DNA of 64,000 bases from Polynucleobacter sp. AP-Melu-500A-A1 (GCF_018882125.1 NZ_JACVOZ010000002.1:124001-188000), one strand, 5' to 3'. Shown: positions 49,745-60,930, numbered from the stretch's first letter. Translations and numbers: made by a program. Notes: generated by a model from the sequence alone, not told the origin.

Positions 49745-51103
49745 TTAGGCTTTTTTAGGTAATTCTGACTCAGCTACCTGTTTGTAAACAAGTAAAGGCT
49801 TGCCTCCATCAGCAATGCTACTTTCATCAATAACGACTTTTTGCACATTTTTTAATGATGGCAAGTCATACATCACATCAGTAAGCGAGCCCTCAAGGAT
49901 AGATCGAAGACCACGGGCGCCTGTTTTACGTGCAATAGCCCTTTTAGCGATAGCTGCCAAAGCCGGTTGACGAACCTCTAGCTCTGCGCCCTCCATCGTG
50001 AGCAAGGCTTGATATTGCTTTACAAGCGCATTTTTTGGCTCTGTGAGAATTTGAATTAAGGCAGTCTCATCAAGTTGAGCAAGGGTTGCCACCACTGGTA
50101 AACGACCAATCAACTCAGGAATTAATCCAAACTTAATCAGGTCTTCTGGTTCAACTTCAATCAAAAGATCGCTGATCCCTCTGTCGTCTTTACCCGGAAC
50201 AGAGGCATTAAAACCAATGCCGGTTTTGGCAGTACGCTGCTGAATAACTTTTTCTAAGCCATCAAAAGCGCCCCCGCAAATAAAGAGGATATTCGTTGTA
50301 TCAACCTGCAAGAAGTCTTGATTAGGATGCTTACGCCCACCCTGTGGTGGCACCGAAGCCATAGTGCCCTCAACCAATTTCAAGAGAGCCTGCTGGACAC
50401 CTTCACCTGAAACATCACGAGTAATCGAAGGGTTATCAGATTTTCTAGAAATTTTATCAATTTCATCGATGTAAACGATGCCACGCTGTGCTTTTTCAAC
50501 GTTGTAATCACATGCTTGTAATAGCTTTTGAATAATGTTCTCTACATCCTCACCAACATAACCAGCTTCAGTCAGGGTAGTAGCGTCTGCCATTACAAAT
50601 GGCACCTCTAACATACGTGCCAAAGTTTGAGCCAATAAAGTTTTACCGGAGCCTGTTGGCCCGATTAACAAAATATTGCTCTTGGCTAATTCAACACCAT
50701 CAACCATCGCTTTTGCTGGTAATTTTGACTCTTTTTTATCTGCCACTTCTAATGGTTTTCCGTCCTTATCCAACTTCTCTTTTTTTGGCTTCGGCAGATA
50801 TTGCAAGCGCTTGTAATGGTTGTAAACCGCAACAGCAAGGGTCTTTTTGGCATGGTCTTGACCAATAACATATTGATCAAGATTTTCACGAATCTGGTGT
50901 GGGGTTGGAAGAGAATCATTGCCTTCTTCTTTGGGTAGTTTGGCAATCTCTTCTTGAATGATGTCCGTACAAAGATCAATGCACTCATCACAAATGAATA
51001 CAGATGGACCGGCAATGAGCTTTTTGACTTCATGCTGACTCTTGCCGCAAAATGAGCAATACAGAACTTTGTCTGTTGAATTGGGTAAATTGGTATCGCT
51101 CAA
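49745..51103 (-). CDS. clpX: ClpX ATPase subunit of Clp protease
   Basis: Unfoldase that feeds ClpP, 452 aa. N-terminal C4 zinc domain with [20 protein letters not shown] and ICDEC (about 15-40). AAA+ domain with Walker [16 protein letters not shown], Walker [12 protein letters not shown], the pore loop GYVGED and the ClpP-docking IGF loop in [10 protein letters not shown]; sensor regions follow. Slightly longer than E. coli ClpX because of a charged linker ([20 protein letters not shown]). 30 bp downstream of clpP, same operon. Confidence 0.97.
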   Translation of the reverse strand: MSDTNLPNSTDKVLYCSFCGKSQHEVKKLIAGPSVFICDECIDLCTDIIQEEIAKLPKEEGNDSLPTPHQIRENLDQYVIGQDHAKKTLAVAVYNHYKRLQYLPKPKKEKLDKDGKPLEVADKKESKLPAKAMVDGVELAKSNILLIGPTGSGKTLLAQTLARMLEVPFVMADATTLTEAGYVGEDVENIIQKLLQACDYNVEKAQRGIVYIDEIDKISRKSDNPSITRDVSGEGVQQALLKLVEGTMASVPPQGGRKHPNQDFLQVDTTNILFICGGAFDGLEKVIQQRTAKTGIGFNASVPGKDDRGISDLLIEVEPEDLIKFGLIPELIGRLPVVATLAQLDETALIQILTEPKNALVKQYQALLTMEGAELEVRQPALAAIAKRAIARKTGARGLRSILEGSLTDVMYDLPSLKNVQKVVIDESSIADGGKPLLVYKQVAESELPKKA

Positions 51104-51133
51104 GTCTTTTACCTATGGTTCTGATGTACTAAA

Positions 51134-51757
51134 TTAAGGACGCTTATCAATCACTTTGTCAATCAAGCCATACTCACGAGCTTGATCGGCTGACATAAAG
51201 TTATCACGGTCAGTATCTTTAGCAATCGTTTCAATTGATTGTCCAGTGCGATCAGCCAAGATTTTATTAAGACGTTCGCGTAAATATAAAATCTCACGAG
51301 CTTGAATTTCGATGTCCGAGGCCTGACCACGAGCCCCGCCTAAGGGCTGGTGAATCATAACGCGAGAGTTCGGTAAGGCATAACGCTTACCCTTTTCACC
51401 AGCACATAATAAAAAAGCACCCATGCTGGCAGCCATACCCATACACAAGGTGCTAACGTGCGGCTTAATAAATTGCATCGTGTCATAAATCGCCAAACCA
51501 GCAGAAACAGATCCGCCCGGTGAGTTGATATAGAGAGAAATTTCTTTATCTGGATTTTCACTCTCCAGAAACAGTAGCTGCGCAATCACCAAATTAGCAG
51601 TCTGGTCATTGACTTCTCCAACCAAAAATACAACTCGTTCTCTTAAAAGACGTGAGTAAATATCATAGGCCCGCTCACCTCTACCTGAGGTTTCAATCAC
51701 CATCGGAACCAAACCTAATCCTTGAGGTTCAAAATTTTCTGATTGAAAATGATTCAT
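51134..51757 (-). CDS. clpP: ClpP protease subunit
   Basis: Tetradecameric serine protease, 207 aa. Catalytic Ser in [20 protein letters not shown] and His in [20 protein letters not shown] (both standard ClpP signatures), with the Asp in [19 protein letters not shown]. Starts [20 protein letters not shown], with the [20 protein letters not shown] motif. Lies between tig (43 bp upstream) and clpX (30 bp downstream) on the minus strand. Confidence 0.97.
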   Translation of the reverse strand: MNHFQSENFEPQGLGLVPMVIETSGRGERAYDIYSRLLRERVVFLVGEVNDQTANLVIAQLLFLESENPDKEISLYINSPGGSVSAGLAIYDTMQFIKPHVSTLCMGMAASMGAFLLCAGEKGKRYALPNSRVMIHQPLGGARGQASDIEIQAREILYLRERLNKILADRTGQSIETIAKDTDRDNFMSADQAREYGLIDKVIDKRP

Positions 51758-51800
51758 GATGGAGGCCTTTATAGAGTGATTGATGGCAACGATTTTTAAA

Positions 51801-53138
51801 TTAGTTCAGCTTGCTTAATTCTTCAAAGCTTACAGACTTATCGCTTACTTTGGCAAGGCAAGTGAAGTACTTGATCACATTGTCTTCAAGAACTAAGTTT
51901 TCGATGTCTTTTAAACGACTAGGATTGCTATAGAACCAACGAACAACCTCTTTTGGATCCTCATAGGTTGCCGCCTGCTCATCAATCTCAGCTTTAATTT
52001 GATCTGCAGTAGCAGCTAAATTTTGCTTCTTAACCAGCTCGCTCAAAATCAAACCTAAACGCACGCGTTTGAGGGCTTGTTCGGCAAATAATTCAGGAGG
52101 AATAGGTGCATCCTTAGCGTTAGGTACACCACGTTGCATCAAATCTTGACGTGCCCCATCCACTAAACGTTCTTGCTCAGATGCCACTAGAGACTTAGGT
52201 ACATCTAGCTCGCATAGCGAGTTTAGCTTTTCCATGACTTCATTTTTGAGCAAGGAAGAAATCCGGCGTTTTACTTCGCGCTCAAGATTTTCTTTGACTT
52301 CTTCGCGCATTTTTGCAACACCACCTTCGGCAACACCTAGTGATAAAGCAAATGCATCATCTACTGCTGGCATATGTGGCCAGTTAACAGCTTTTACAGT
52401 AATAGTGAATTCCGCTGTTTTACCAGCAACATCTTTGCCATGGTAGTCAGCAGGGAAACTTAATGGAAAGGATTTACTCTCTCCGGCTTTTAAGCCGAGG
52501 GTTGCAGCTTCGAATTCCGGAAGCATACGACCTTCGCCCAATACATATTCAAAGTTTTCGGCTTTACCACCGGCGAATTCAACACCATCAATTTTTCCAA
52601 CGAAATCAATAATGGCTTGATCACCATTTTGAGCAGCCGTGTTAGCGCCGCCATCACCATGGGCTCCAGCTTGGCCACGAGGATGGTAGTGAACTTGCTG
52701 TTTACGCAATACATCTAAGGCTCTGTCAATTTCAGCATCGCCAATATTGGTGGTGTACTTAGTAACTTCTGCAATAGCAAAGTCACCAAGCTTCACTTCA
52801 GGCAAAACTTCAAAAAAAGCTTCAAAGACAATATTGTCAGCATTGAGTTCACTCTTAGGCTCAAGGCGCGGTTGTCCTGCCAACGCAAGACCATCTTTTT
52901 GACTTTGTTCATAGAAGAGTTCAGCAGCTTTATCGAACTGAAGTTCGAAGTCAACTTGCATACCATGTTGCTTCTCAATTAAATTCTTTGGCACTTTGCC
53001 TGGACGAAATCCAGCCATCTTCATGGTCTTACCAACTTTCGCCAAGCGAGCTTCACGCGCTTTGGCCAAATCGGCGCGAGGGAATTCCAAAGTCATTTTG
53101 CGGTCTAACGAACCTAAATTTTCTATCTGCACAGCCAT
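51801..53138 (-). CDS. tig: Trigger factor
   Basis: Ribosome-bound chaperone and peptidyl-prolyl isomerase, 445 aa. The ribosome-docking loop [14 protein letters not shown] lies at 43-56, the FKBP-like domain around 172-255 ([40 protein letters not shown]) and a helical C-terminal cradle follows. A Gly/Ala-rich insertion ([16 protein letters not shown], about 155-170) separates the N-terminal and isomerase domains. First gene of tig-clpP-clpX, downstream of tRNA-Leu. Confidence 0.96.
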   Translation of the reverse strand: MAVQIENLGSLDRKMTLEFPRADLAKAREARLAKVGKTMKMAGFRPGKVPKNLIEKQHGMQVDFELQFDKAAELFYEQSQKDGLALAGQPRLEPKSELNADNIVFEAFFEVLPEVKLGDFAIAEVTKYTTNIGDAEIDRALDVLRKQQVHYHPRGQAGAHGDGGANTAAQNGDQAIIDFVGKIDGVEFAGGKAENFEYVLGEGRMLPEFEAATLGLKAGESKSFPLSFPADYHGKDVAGKTAEFTITVKAVNWPHMPAVDDAFALSLGVAEGGVAKMREEVKENLEREVKRRISSLLKNEVMEKLNSLCELDVPKSLVASEQERLVDGARQDLMQRGVPNAKDAPIPPELFAEQALKRVRLGLILSELVKKQNLAATADQIKAEIDEQAATYEDPKEVVRWFYSNPSRLKDIENLVLEDNVIKYFTCLAKVSDKSVSFEELSKLN

Positions 53139-53194
53139 TCTCGTCTCTTAATTTAAATCAGGATATGTGAAGTCCAAGCCAAGTAGCAATCTTG

Positions 53195-53281
53195 TGGTGC
53201 GAGGAGGGGGACTCGAACCCCCACACCATTTCTGGCGTCAGGACCTAAACCTGGTGCGTCTACCAATTTCGCCATCCTCGC
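53195..53281 (-). tRNA. tRNA-Leu (TAG)
   Basis: 87-nt class II tRNA with encoded CCA; acceptor GCGAGGA/TCCTCGC, a long variable arm (GACGCCAGAAATGGTGT region) and anticodon TAG (complement at 53245-53247) in loop TTTAGGT. Sits just upstream of tig on the same strand. Confidence 0.95.
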
Positions 53282-53349
53282 GAATATCCGCAAACTCTGC
53301 CAAGCTTAAACTTCACTCTAAAGACCCTAATTCTACAATGCTTAGGGCT

Positions 53350-53940
53350 TTAGAGGATCTTGCAAGCATCTGCAAAGGATGGGCGGGGGTGACGTGGCAT
53401 CAAGCTAGCACTGTTGCCATAGCCGATATTGAGCAAAAAGTTCACTTTTACCCTGCCATCAGGGAAAAACTCAGCATTAAGCTTATCTGCATCAAAACCA
53501 CTCATGGCCCCACAATCTAAGCCAAGCGCCCTGGTTGCCATAATTAAATAAGCTCCCTGCAAACTAGAATTGCGAAAGGCTGTTGATTCAATAAACCCCT
53601 CTTTTCCAACAAACCAGCTTTTAGCATCTACATGGGGAAAGAGCGTTGGCAGATTCTCATAGAAATCCAAATTCATACCAATAATAGCTGTGACAGGTGC
53701 CTCTCGAGTTTTATCGACATTCCCTGGACTCACGCAAGCTACAAGCCGCTCCTTCTCCTTGGGGCTCTTCACAAAAAGAATCTTTGCTGGGTTGCAATTG
53801 ACCGAAGTGGGGGCAAATTTAAATAAATCATAAAGTTGCATCAGCTTTTCATCACTGACTGGTTTTGACTGCCAGGAGTTATGTGTCCGTGCTTCAGTAA
53901 ATAATTGCGCCATTGCGCGCTGTTCAATCGTATCTGCCAT
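53350..53940 (-). CDS. Malonic semialdehyde reductase-like nitroreductase (RutE/HadB family)
   Basis: FMN-dependent oxidoreductase of 196 aa. The segments EARTHNSWQSKPVSDEKLMQ, FKFAPTSVNCNPAKILFVKS, AFRNSSLQGAYLIMATRALG and DCGAMSGFDADKLNAEFF match the HadB/RutE group, in which RutE reduces malonic semialdehyde during pyrimidine breakdown. No other rut genes are in the window, so a different aldehyde or quinone substrate is possible. Transcribed toward tRNA-Leu. Confidence 0.86.
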   Translation of the reverse strand: MADTIEQRAMAQLFTEARTHNSWQSKPVSDEKLMQLYDLFKFAPTSVNCNPAKILFVKSPKEKERLVACVSPGNVDKTREAPVTAIIGMNLDFYENLPTLFPHVDAKSWFVGKEGFIESTAFRNSSLQGAYLIMATRALGLDCGAMSGFDADKLNAEFFPDGRVKVNFLLNIGYGNSASLMPRHPRPSFADACKIL

Positions 53941-53981
53941 GAATTACTCTGCCATTTCCTAAGTACTATTAATTAAATTTG

Positions 53982-54485
53982 CTATGCCTTATAAAGCAAG
54001 GCTACTGCATGGACTGCAACCCCTTCACCACGACCTAGATGACCAAGTGATTCATTCGTCTTGGCTTTTAAATTGACATGACTTGGCGTTACTGCAAGAT
54101 CTGCTGCAATATTTTTAATCATTGCTGGCAAATAGTCTGCTAATTTAGGTTTTTGGCAGATGATGGTCGCATCTACATTGCCAATTTGGAAACCAGCAGC
54201 TTGAACCTTTTGCAAGGCAGCTCGGAGCAATATTCGGCTATCCATATCTTTAAATTGTGGATCAGTATCTGGGAACAACTGTCCTATGTCATTTAAGCCG
54301 GCAGCGCCCAACAAAGCATCTGTTAGAGCATGAAGCAAAACATCCGCATCGGAGTGCCCCAAGAGACCCTTCTCATAAGGAATATGAATGCCCCCTAGTA
54401 TGAGTTTGCGATCAAGTACAAGCGCATGAACATCGTATCCCTGGCCAATACGAAACTGTGGTGTGTGTGTTGTTATTTGAGTCAT
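53982..54485 (-). CDS. ispF: 2-C-methyl-D-erythritol 2,4-cyclodiphosphate synthase
   Basis: Fifth MEP-pathway enzyme for isoprenoid precursors, 167 aa. Zinc ligands are in GQGYDVHAL (Asp, His) and [23 protein letters not shown]; substrate loop in [18 protein letters not shown]; the C-terminal [20 protein letters not shown] signature is intact. It lies 10 bp downstream of ispD on the same strand, the common pairing. Confidence 0.96.
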   Translation of the reverse strand: MTQITTHTPQFRIGQGYDVHALVLDRKLILGGIHIPYEKGLLGHSDADVLLHALTDALLGAAGLNDIGQLFPDTDPQFKDMDSRILLRAALQKVQAAGFQIGNVDATIICQKPKLADYLPAMIKNIAADLAVTPSHVNLKAKTNESLGHLGRGEGVAVHAVALLYKA

Positions 54486-54495
54486 AAGAGATTCT

Positions 54496-55245
54496 TTATT
54501 TACCAGTTGACTGTAATATGATTTGCATCAATTCCCAATCTGCTGGATGAGTAACCTTTAGATTCCGAGTGGCGCCTTCAATCAGCAGAGGTTTAATTCC
54601 CGCTAGCTCCATTGCACTTGCCTCATCAGTTACATCAAGCTCAAGTCGAATGGCATCAGTGAGTGCATCATGCAGACTTTTCAAGCCAAACATTTGCGGT
54701 GTTTGTGCTTGCCACAAGCGTTCTCTAGGAATGGTCTTTTCTGAATGTGGCAAATTACCCGCTACAGCCGAATCCAAATCTGCTTGTTTTAAGGTATCAG
54801 CTAATGGCATAGCCAAAAGACCACCTACGTTGGATATCTTGACCGCCTGAAATAACTTTTCAATGAGTTCAGGAGTAATACCAGGCCTTGCAGCATCATG
54901 AACCATCACCCAGTCATTTATAGGCAGACCAGACTCCAGCATTTTTCCCAGGGTATTGCGAACGGTTTCCTGCCTTGTAGGACCACCAGTTGGCAGAAAA
55001 TGAATTGGCTTTTTACCTTGTGCAAATTTTTTTAGGATGGGATTATCTATAAATCCAGGGCTCACACCAATCCAAATAGATTCAACATGCGGACTTTGAA
55101 GAAATGCCTCCACCGCATATGACAACATAGGCTTTCCAGCCAACTGCCTAAACTGCTTGGGCAAGTCACCTCCCAGACGTGACCCACTTCCTGCCGTTGG
55201 CAAGAGAGCGTGACACTTTGCTATTGATTGGTTTCCTAAGCCCAT
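54496..55245 (-). CDS. ispD: 2-C-methyl-D-erythritol 4-phosphate cytidylyltransferase
   Basis: Third MEP-pathway enzyme, 249 aa from ATG 55245. The CTP loop [20 protein letters not shown] shows the family Gly-rich pattern, followed by [20 protein letters not shown] and the [20 protein letters not shown] signature; [17 protein letters not shown] lies further on. The start was moved from ATG 55281, which would overlap the divergent mfd gene, to 55245; 23 bp separate the two starts. Operon with ispF. Confidence 0.94.
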   Translation of the reverse strand: MGLGNQSIAKCHALLPTAGSGSRLGGDLPKQFRQLAGKPMLSYAVEAFLQSPHVESIWIGVSPGFIDNPILKKFAQGKKPIHFLPTGGPTRQETVRNTLGKMLESGLPINDWVMVHDAARPGITPELIEKLFQAVKISNVGGLLAMPLADTLKQADLDSAVAGNLPHSEKTIPRERLWQAQTPQMFGLKSLHDALTDAIRLELDVTDEASAMELAGIKPLLIEGATRNLKVTHPADWELMQIILQSTGK

Positions 55246-55268
55246 ACCTGATTCTATAATGAGCCCAG

Positions 55269-58200
55269 ATGTTTGATGCATTAAATCCAGTAACCCCCAT
55301 ACCCGCTCCGCGGGCTGGGCAGCGCTTTACCTATTCAGGGTTAGTTGGCTCAGCAGATGCGGCCTTAATTGCCCAATCAGCCTTACGTTACCGTAACGAT
55401 TTTTCTGTCATGGTGGTTTTTTGTGCCCAGGCACAAGAGGCCCAACGTCTCTTAGAGGAAATCCCTACTTTTGCGCCGCAGCTTAAAACCCGTCTTCTGC
55501 CAGACTGGGAAATCCTTCCATACGATCACTTTTCCCCACATCAAGATTTAGTATCCGAGCGTCTGGCTACTTTGTATGAGTTGCTCAATGGAAGCTGCGA
55601 TATTGTTTTAGTACCCATTACAACTGCCTTACAGAAATTAGGGCCGCCCCATTTTCTTTCTGGGCACACCTTTTTCTTTCGGCAAGGAGACAGGTTGAAT
55701 GAGGGAGCACTAAGACTTCAGTTACAACAGGCAGGCTACGATCCAGTTAGCGCAGTAATGCGACCTGGTGAATACAGCATTCGCGGTGGACTTATTGACT
55801 TCTTTCCAATGGGATCAAATCTTCCCTACCGCTTAGATCTATTTGGTGATGAGATTGAACAAATCCGCGCCTTTGATCCCGATACCCAACGCAGTCTTTA
55901 TCCAGTTAAAGAAGTCCGCCTCTTACCTGGTCATGAATTTCCGTTTGACGATGATTCACGTACTGCATTTCGAGGGCGCTGGAGAGAGGTCTTCGAAGGA
56001 GATCCATCAAGATGCTCTATCTATAAAGATGCAAACTTAGGCATACCAAGTGCTGGCATTGAGTCCTATCTTCCATTGTTTTTCAATGAGAGCTCTACTG
56101 TATTTGATTATTTTCCACGTTCAGGCGATCCAGTATGGATTCTGAGCATTGGTGATCTAGAGGAAACTATCCGCACCTTTTGGAAAGATACTCAATCACG
56201 ATATGAGTTCTTAAAGCATGATCTTGATCGTCCCATACTACCCCCTAAGGAACTTTTTCTAGATGTAGATGAATTTTTTTCAACAGCCAAACCCTATGCG
56301 CGCTTAGTTTTAGAAAAGGGTGTAACAGAGTCAGCCCAATTTCAATCAGTACCCGATATTGCCGTCCATCGTAAAGAGACTGACCCCGTTGCAAGCTTGC
56401 GAAATTTGCTCACAAATCAGACGGGGCGAGTTTTGATCTGTGCAGACAGTGCTGGACGAAAGGAATCCATTCGACAGCTATTTGAAGAAAGTAATGCTCT
56501 TGCAGGGCAAGATGGCAAACCGCTATTTCTATTAAAGCCCGAAGGATTTGAAGGGGTTGCAGAGTTTATTAAAAGCGATTCGCCGTTTGGCCTTGTTACA
56601 GCCTCTCTTTTTAATGGTTTTTCCTGGCCTGCAGAAAATTTAATCATTCTTACAGAGGCGGAATTATTCACCTCTACAGCAAGGCAAAGACGTCAGGGTA
56701 AAGGATCAGAGTCAGCCGACCCGGATATGCTGTTTAAAGATTTATCCGAACTTAAAATTGGTGATCCGGTAGTGCATGCAGAACATGGTATTGGAAGATA
56801 TCAAGGCTTAGTTTTGCTAAATCTGGCAACTCAAAAAGAAGCACCTGTTTTTGAAGAATTTTTACATTTGCAATATGCAGGCCAAGCTACTCTTTACGTG
56901 CCAGTCCAGCAATTACAAATGGTGACACGTTATGCTGGCTCTGACCCCGACTCAGCACCATTACATCAGCTAGGATCAGGTCAATGGGATAAAGCTAAGC
57001 GCAAAGCAGCACAGCAAATTCGTGATACTGCCGCTGAATTATTGAGCCTATATGCGGCCAGAGCAATTCGCAAAGGTCATGCATTTGAATTTTCTGCACA
57101 TGATTATGCTGCCTTTTCCGAAAGTTTTGGGTTTGAGGAAACACCGGATCAAGCCAATGCCATTGCTGCAGTCATCGGGGATATGACCAGTGGAACACCC
57201 ATGGATCGCTTAGTATGCGGTGATGTTGGTTTCGGTAAGACCGAAGTTGCTCTTCGGGCCAGTTTTGTTGCAGTCATGGGTGGCAAGCAGGTAGCTATCC
57301 TAGCTCCAACTACCCTACTCGCAGAACAACATGTGGCAACCTGGAAAGATCGTTTCGCAGATTGGCCTGTGCGAATCGTAGAGCTGTCACGTTTTAAAAC
57401 TACTAAGGAAATTAATGCCGCCTTAGAGGCTATCGCTAAAGGTGATGCCGATATCATCATTGGTACGCATAAATTACTTTCTAAAGAAACTCAATTTGCC
57501 AACCTGGGTCTTGTGATTGTGGATGAGGAGCATCGCTTCGGAGTTCGCCAAAAGGATGCGTTAAAAGCATTGCGAGCAGAAGTCGATATATTGACCCTCA
57601 CAGCTACGCCGATACCAAGAACTTTAGGGATGGCAATGGAAGGCTTACGGGAATTTTCCATCATCGCCACAGCACCGCAAAAGCGCTTGGCGATTAAAAC
57701 CTTTGTACGAAGAGAAGGAGATAGCGTCATTAGAGAGGCCGTATTACGTGAAATCAAACGTGGGGGTCAGGTGTATTTCCTCCACAATGAAGTGGAAACC
57801 ATTGAAAATCGTAAACATGCTCTTCAGGAATTGATACCGGAAGCAAGTATTAGCGTTGCCCACGGCCAAATGCATGAGCGTGAGCTAGAGTCAGTAATGA
57901 GAGAGTTTGTTACGCAAAGAACCAATATCTTGCTCTGTACTACCATTATTGAAACCGGAATTGACGTACCTACTGCCAACACTATCATCATGCATCGCGC
58001 AGATAAATTTGGCCTAGCTCAATTACATCAACTTCGTGGTCGCGTGGGTCGATCCCATCACCAGGCATACGCCTATTTACTTGTTCCTGATCCTGAGGCT
58101 CTTAGCAAACAGGCACAATTACGACTCAATGCCATTCAGGCGATGGAAGAGCTTGGCTCAGGCTTCTATTTGGCCATGCATGATCTTGAAATTCGTGGAG

Positions 58201-58811
58201 CTGGAGAAGTATTGGGTGATAAGCAGTCAGGTGAAATTCATGAAATTGGTTTTCAGCTATATACAGAAATGCTCAATCGTGCAGTGAAATCGCTCCGTAG
58301 CGGTAAAGAACCAGATCTACTATCCCCACTTCAAGCAACTACCGATGTCAATCTGGGGGTTCCTGCTCTATTGCCTAGCGACTACTGTCCTGATGTTCAT
58401 GAGCGCTTATCTTTATATAAACGGTTTGCTGGAACTAATGATTTTTCACAATTGATGGGGTTGCGGGAAGAGCTCGTTGATCGCTTTGGTGACCTACCAG
58501 ATCAAGCCAAATCATTTTATGAAACGCATCGATTGCGTTTAGAAATGACTGGTTTTGGGATCAAGAAGATTGATGCGACACCTGCATCAATACAAATTCA
58601 ATTTATTCCGAATCCACCCATCGATCCAATGAAGATTATTCAGTTAATTCAAAGCTCAAAATATATTCAACTCAATGGCCAAGACAAACTGAAGGTTCTA
58701 CCTCAAAAAGACCGTGAGTTTGAGAAGTTAGAGCAGCGCCTAGATGCAATAAGGCAAATACTACGGCGACTCAATGAATCTGCCATGCTCAATTCAGCAC
58801 AAGCCAATTAA
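55269..58811 (+). CDS. mfd: Transcription-repair coupling factor
   Basis: Removes stalled RNA polymerase and recruits nucleotide-excision repair; 1180 aa. The UvrB-like N-terminal part includes LPDWEILPYDHFSPHQDLVS; the RNA-polymerase-interacting domain starts KIGDPVVHAEHGIGRYQGLV. The SF2 translocase has Walker A CGDVGFGKTEVALRA, DEEH box IVDEEHRFGV, LTATPIPRTL and the TRG/motif VI region RGRVGRSHHQAYAY. A C-terminal domain with YCPDVHERLSLYKRF completes it. Divergent from ispD. Confidence 0.97.
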   Translation: MFDALNPVTPIPAPRAGQRFTYSGLVGSADAALIAQSALRYRNDFSVMVVFCAQAQEAQRLLEEIPTFAPQLKTRLLPDWEILPYDHFSPHQDLVSERLATLYELLNGSCDIVLVPITTALQKLGPPHFLSGHTFFFRQGDRLNEGALRLQLQQAGYDPVSAVMRPGEYSIRGGLIDFFPMGSNLPYRLDLFGDEIEQIRAFDPDTQRSLYPVKEVRLLPGHEFPFDDDSRTAFRGRWREVFEGDPSRCSIYKDANLGIPSAGIESYLPLFFNESSTVFDYFPRSGDPVWILSIGDLEETIRTFWKDTQSRYEFLKHDLDRPILPPKELFLDVDEFFSTAKPYARLVLEKGVTESAQFQSVPDIAVHRKETDPVASLRNLLTNQTGRVLICADSAGRKESIRQLFEESNALAGQDGKPLFLLKPEGFEGVAEFIKSDSPFGLVTASLFNGFSWPAENLIILTEAELFTSTARQRRQGKGSESADPDMLFKDLSELKIGDPVVHAEHGIGRYQGLVLLNLATQKEAPVFEEFLHLQYAGQATLYVPVQQLQMVTRYAGSDPDSAPLHQLGSGQWDKAKRKAAQQIRDTAAELLSLYAARAIRKGHAFEFSAHDYAAFSESFGFEETPDQANAIAAVIGDMTSGTPMDRLVCGDVGFGKTEVALRASFVAVMGGKQVAILAPTTLLAEQHVATWKDRFADWPVRIVELSRFKTTKEINAALEAIAKGDADIIIGTHKLLSKETQFANLGLVIVDEEHRFGVRQKDALKALRAEVDILTLTATPIPRTLGMAMEGLREFSIIATAPQKRLAIKTFVRREGDSVIREAVLREIKRGGQVYFLHNEVETIENRKHALQELIPEASISVAHGQMHERELESVMREFVTQRTNILLCTTIIETGIDVPTANTIIMHRADKFGLAQLHQLRGRVGRSHHQAYAYLLVPDPEALSKQAQLRLNAIQAMEELGSGFYLAMHDLEIRGAGEVLGDKQSGEIHEIGFQLYTEMLNRAVKSLRSGKEPDLLSPLQATTDVNLGVPALLPSDYCPDVHERLSLYKRFAGTNDFSQLMGLREELVDRFGDLPDQAKSFYETHRLRLEMTGFGIKKIDATPASIQIQFIPNPPIDPMKIIQLIQSSKYIQLNGQDKLKVLPQKDREFEKLEQRLDAIRQILRRLNESAMLNSAQAN

Positions 58812-58830
58812 CCCCACTATCATTAGATAC

Positions 58831-59718
58831 ATGAGCTATCAATCCCTTGTTGCTATTTCTCAATCACCTATTTCTGAAAAAATGGTCTTTGAGCTCAAGG
58901 ACCATGCATCAAAATTTGGCGCCTCTTTGCACACTAGCGATAGTCAAACTACTCATGGTCACTACCATTTAGCTAGCTGGGAAATAAGCCAGCATCTTGA
59001 TTCACCCCAAAGGCAATTATTGCGAGGGATAGCCAGCAGTTTTTATACTGATCTTTGTTTCCTAAAGCCTAAATTTCAGCCAAGTGCCATCAAAGTTTTA
59101 GCAATGGACATGGATTCAACCCTGATTAACATTGAATGCATTGATGAAATTGCTGATTTCACTGGAAAAAAATCGGCTGTCGCCCAAATTACTGAAGCAA
59201 CCATGCGTGGTGAAATAAAAGATTTCAAAGAGAGCTTGCGTCGACGAGTTGCTCTTTTGGAGGGTGTATCTGCTGATTCATTAGAGTCTGTTTACCGTGA
59301 AAGATTACGTCTTAATCCTGGTGCTGCTGAACTTTTGGCAGGCGCTCATGAGCGTGGCATCTATACCCTGCTTGTTTCTGGAGGCTTTACTTTCTTTACA
59401 GAAAAATTACGCGAGCAATTTGGTCTAAAACAAACACAAGCCAATACTCTCGAAATTATTGACGGCAAACTCACTGGTAAGGTCATCGGTGAGATCGTTG
59501 ATGGTATGGCTAAAGCCGCTTATCTCGATCAGACATGCTTGGAATTGGGATACACCAAAGAAAATGCCATAGCAATGGGTGATGGGGCCAATGACCTCAT
59601 CATGATGAATGGCTCAGGTATTAGCGTGGCATATAAGGCAAAGCCCGTTGTAAAAGAAAAAACCGACGCGGCTTTTGACCATGTCGGCTTAGATGCAGCC
59701 TTACTCTTACTTGCCTAA
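58831..59718 (+). CDS. serB: Phosphoserine phosphatase
   Basis: Last step of serine synthesis, 295 aa. HAD motif I MDMDSTLINIECIDEI (nucleophile Asp93, Asp95), motif II LVSGGFTFF, and motif III/IV AMGDGANDLIMM are all present; the cap region GKKSAVAQITEATMRGEI is typical of SerB. An N-terminal ACT-like segment precedes it. The start was placed at ATG 58831, 19 bp after mfd, rather than the earlier ATG inside mfd. Confidence 0.95.
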   Translation: MSYQSLVAISQSPISEKMVFELKDHASKFGASLHTSDSQTTHGHYHLASWEISQHLDSPQRQLLRGIASSFYTDLCFLKPKFQPSAIKVLAMDMDSTLINIECIDEIADFTGKKSAVAQITEATMRGEIKDFKESLRRRVALLEGVSADSLESVYRERLRLNPGAAELLAGAHERGIYTLLVSGGFTFFTEKLREQFGLKQTQANTLEIIDGKLTGKVIGEIVDGMAKAAYLDQTCLELGYTKENAIAMGDGANDLIMMNGSGISVAYKAKPVVKEKTDAAFDHVGLDAALLLLA

Positions 59719-59745
59719 GTTCATACTTAAGCAAGCTACGCCTTT

Positions 59746-60930
59746 TTACATACGTTCGAAAATAGTCGCAATACCTTGACCGCCACCAATACACATGGTG
59801 ACCAAGGCATATTTCCCTTGAACACGATGTAACTCATGAATTGCTTTAGTAGCGATAGCAGCACCAGAACATCCAATCGGATGCCCTAACGCAATTGCGC
59901 CACCATTCACGTTTGTCTTTGCTGGATCAAGTCCTAAGCCTTTAGTAACGGCTAATGCCTGCGCCGCAAACGCTTCGTTCGATTCAATCACATCCATTTG
60001 CTCAAGCTTCAGACCAGCACGTTCGAGCGCAAGCTTCGTTGCTGGGATTGGACCTTCACCCATGATATGGTTTGGCACACCTGCAACAGCGTAAGACACT
60101 AGACGGGCGATAGCTTTATGACCAGCCTTCTGGGCTGTTTCAGCATCAGCCAAAACAAAGAAAGCGGCACCGTCATTAATACCCGAGGCGTTACCTGCAG
60201 TTACAGAGCCACCCTCTTTTTTGAATACAGCCTTCATCTTGCCAAGAGTTTCCATCGTGGTGTCAGGCTTACAATGCTCATCGGTATCAAATACCACGTC
60301 ACCTTTACGAGACTTAATAGTGATTGGCACGATTTGTGATTTGAAACGGCCCTCTTTAATGGCATGTGCCGCGCGACGATGAGACTCAACCGCTAATGCG
60401 TCCTGCTCTTCGCGAGTTAACTTCCACTTTTCAACGAGGTTCTCAGCAGTAACGCCCATATGGCCAACACCAAATGGGTCTGTCAATACTGCTACCATTA
60501 AGTCGAGCATTTTGGTGTCGCCCATGCGAGCACCGCTCCGCATTGCTGGTGATCCATACATGCCACGTGACATGACTTCTACGCCACCGCCAACACCATA
60601 ATCACAATCACCCAGCATGATTTGTTGAGCAGTAGTCACAATTGCTTGTAAGCCAGAGCTGCACAAACGATTTAAAGCCATTGCGACTGATTCCATTGGC
60701 AAGCCAGCCTGGATCGCAGCTACTCGAGCAACATAAGCATAGCGACTATCGGTCGGGATGGTATTGCCTACAGTCACGTAATTAATAAGGGCTGGATCAA
60801 CGCCAGAACGAGCCACTGCCTCTTTCATCACAATACCGCCGAGCTCAGAAGGCTCAAAGCTACTGAGAGCACCATTGAAGGCACCGATAGCGGAACGAAC
60901 TGCACTTAAGACAACGACATCACGACTCAT
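59746..60930 (-). CDS. Acetyl-CoA C-acyltransferase (beta-ketothiolase)
   Basis: Biosynthetic-type thiolase of 394 aa that joins acyl-CoAs. Catalytic residues: Cys in ALNRLCSSGLQAI (about 90), His in GGAIALGHPIGCSGA and Cys in TMCIGGGQGIATIF. It resembles BktB-type enzymes that supply 3-ketoacyl-CoA for polyhydroxyalkanoate synthesis. The phaC-phaB-phaR genes lie nearby upstream (separated by rimO) on the same strand, consistent with that role. Start at 60930, preceded by GGGG; an earlier in-frame start at 60954 adds eight residues without support. Confidence 0.9.
   Translation of the reverse strand: MSRDVVVLSAVRSAIGAFNGALSSFEPSELGGIVMKEAVARSGVDPALINYVTVGNTIPTDSRYAYVARVAAIQAGLPMESVAMALNRLCSSGLQAIVTTAQQIMLGDCDYGVGGGVEVMSRGMYGSPAMRSGARMGDTKMLDLMVAVLTDPFGVGHMGVTAENLVEKWKLTREEQDALAVESHRRAAHAIKEGRFKSQIVPITIKSRKGDVVFDTDEHCKPDTTMETLGKMKAVFKKEGGSVTAGNASGINDGAAFFVLADAETAQKAGHKAIARLVSYAVAGVPNHIMGEGPIPATKLALERAGLKLEQMDVIESNEAFAAQALAVTKGLGLDPAKTNVNGGAIALGHPIGCSGAAIATKAIHELHRVQGKYALVTMCIGGGQGIATIFERM

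Noticed and set aside
49735-49751. Hairpin CCTAAT/ATTAGG at the clpX stop as a strong terminator
   Set aside because: Stem is six A/T-rich pairs with a two-base loop and overlaps the stop codon; too weak to annotate.
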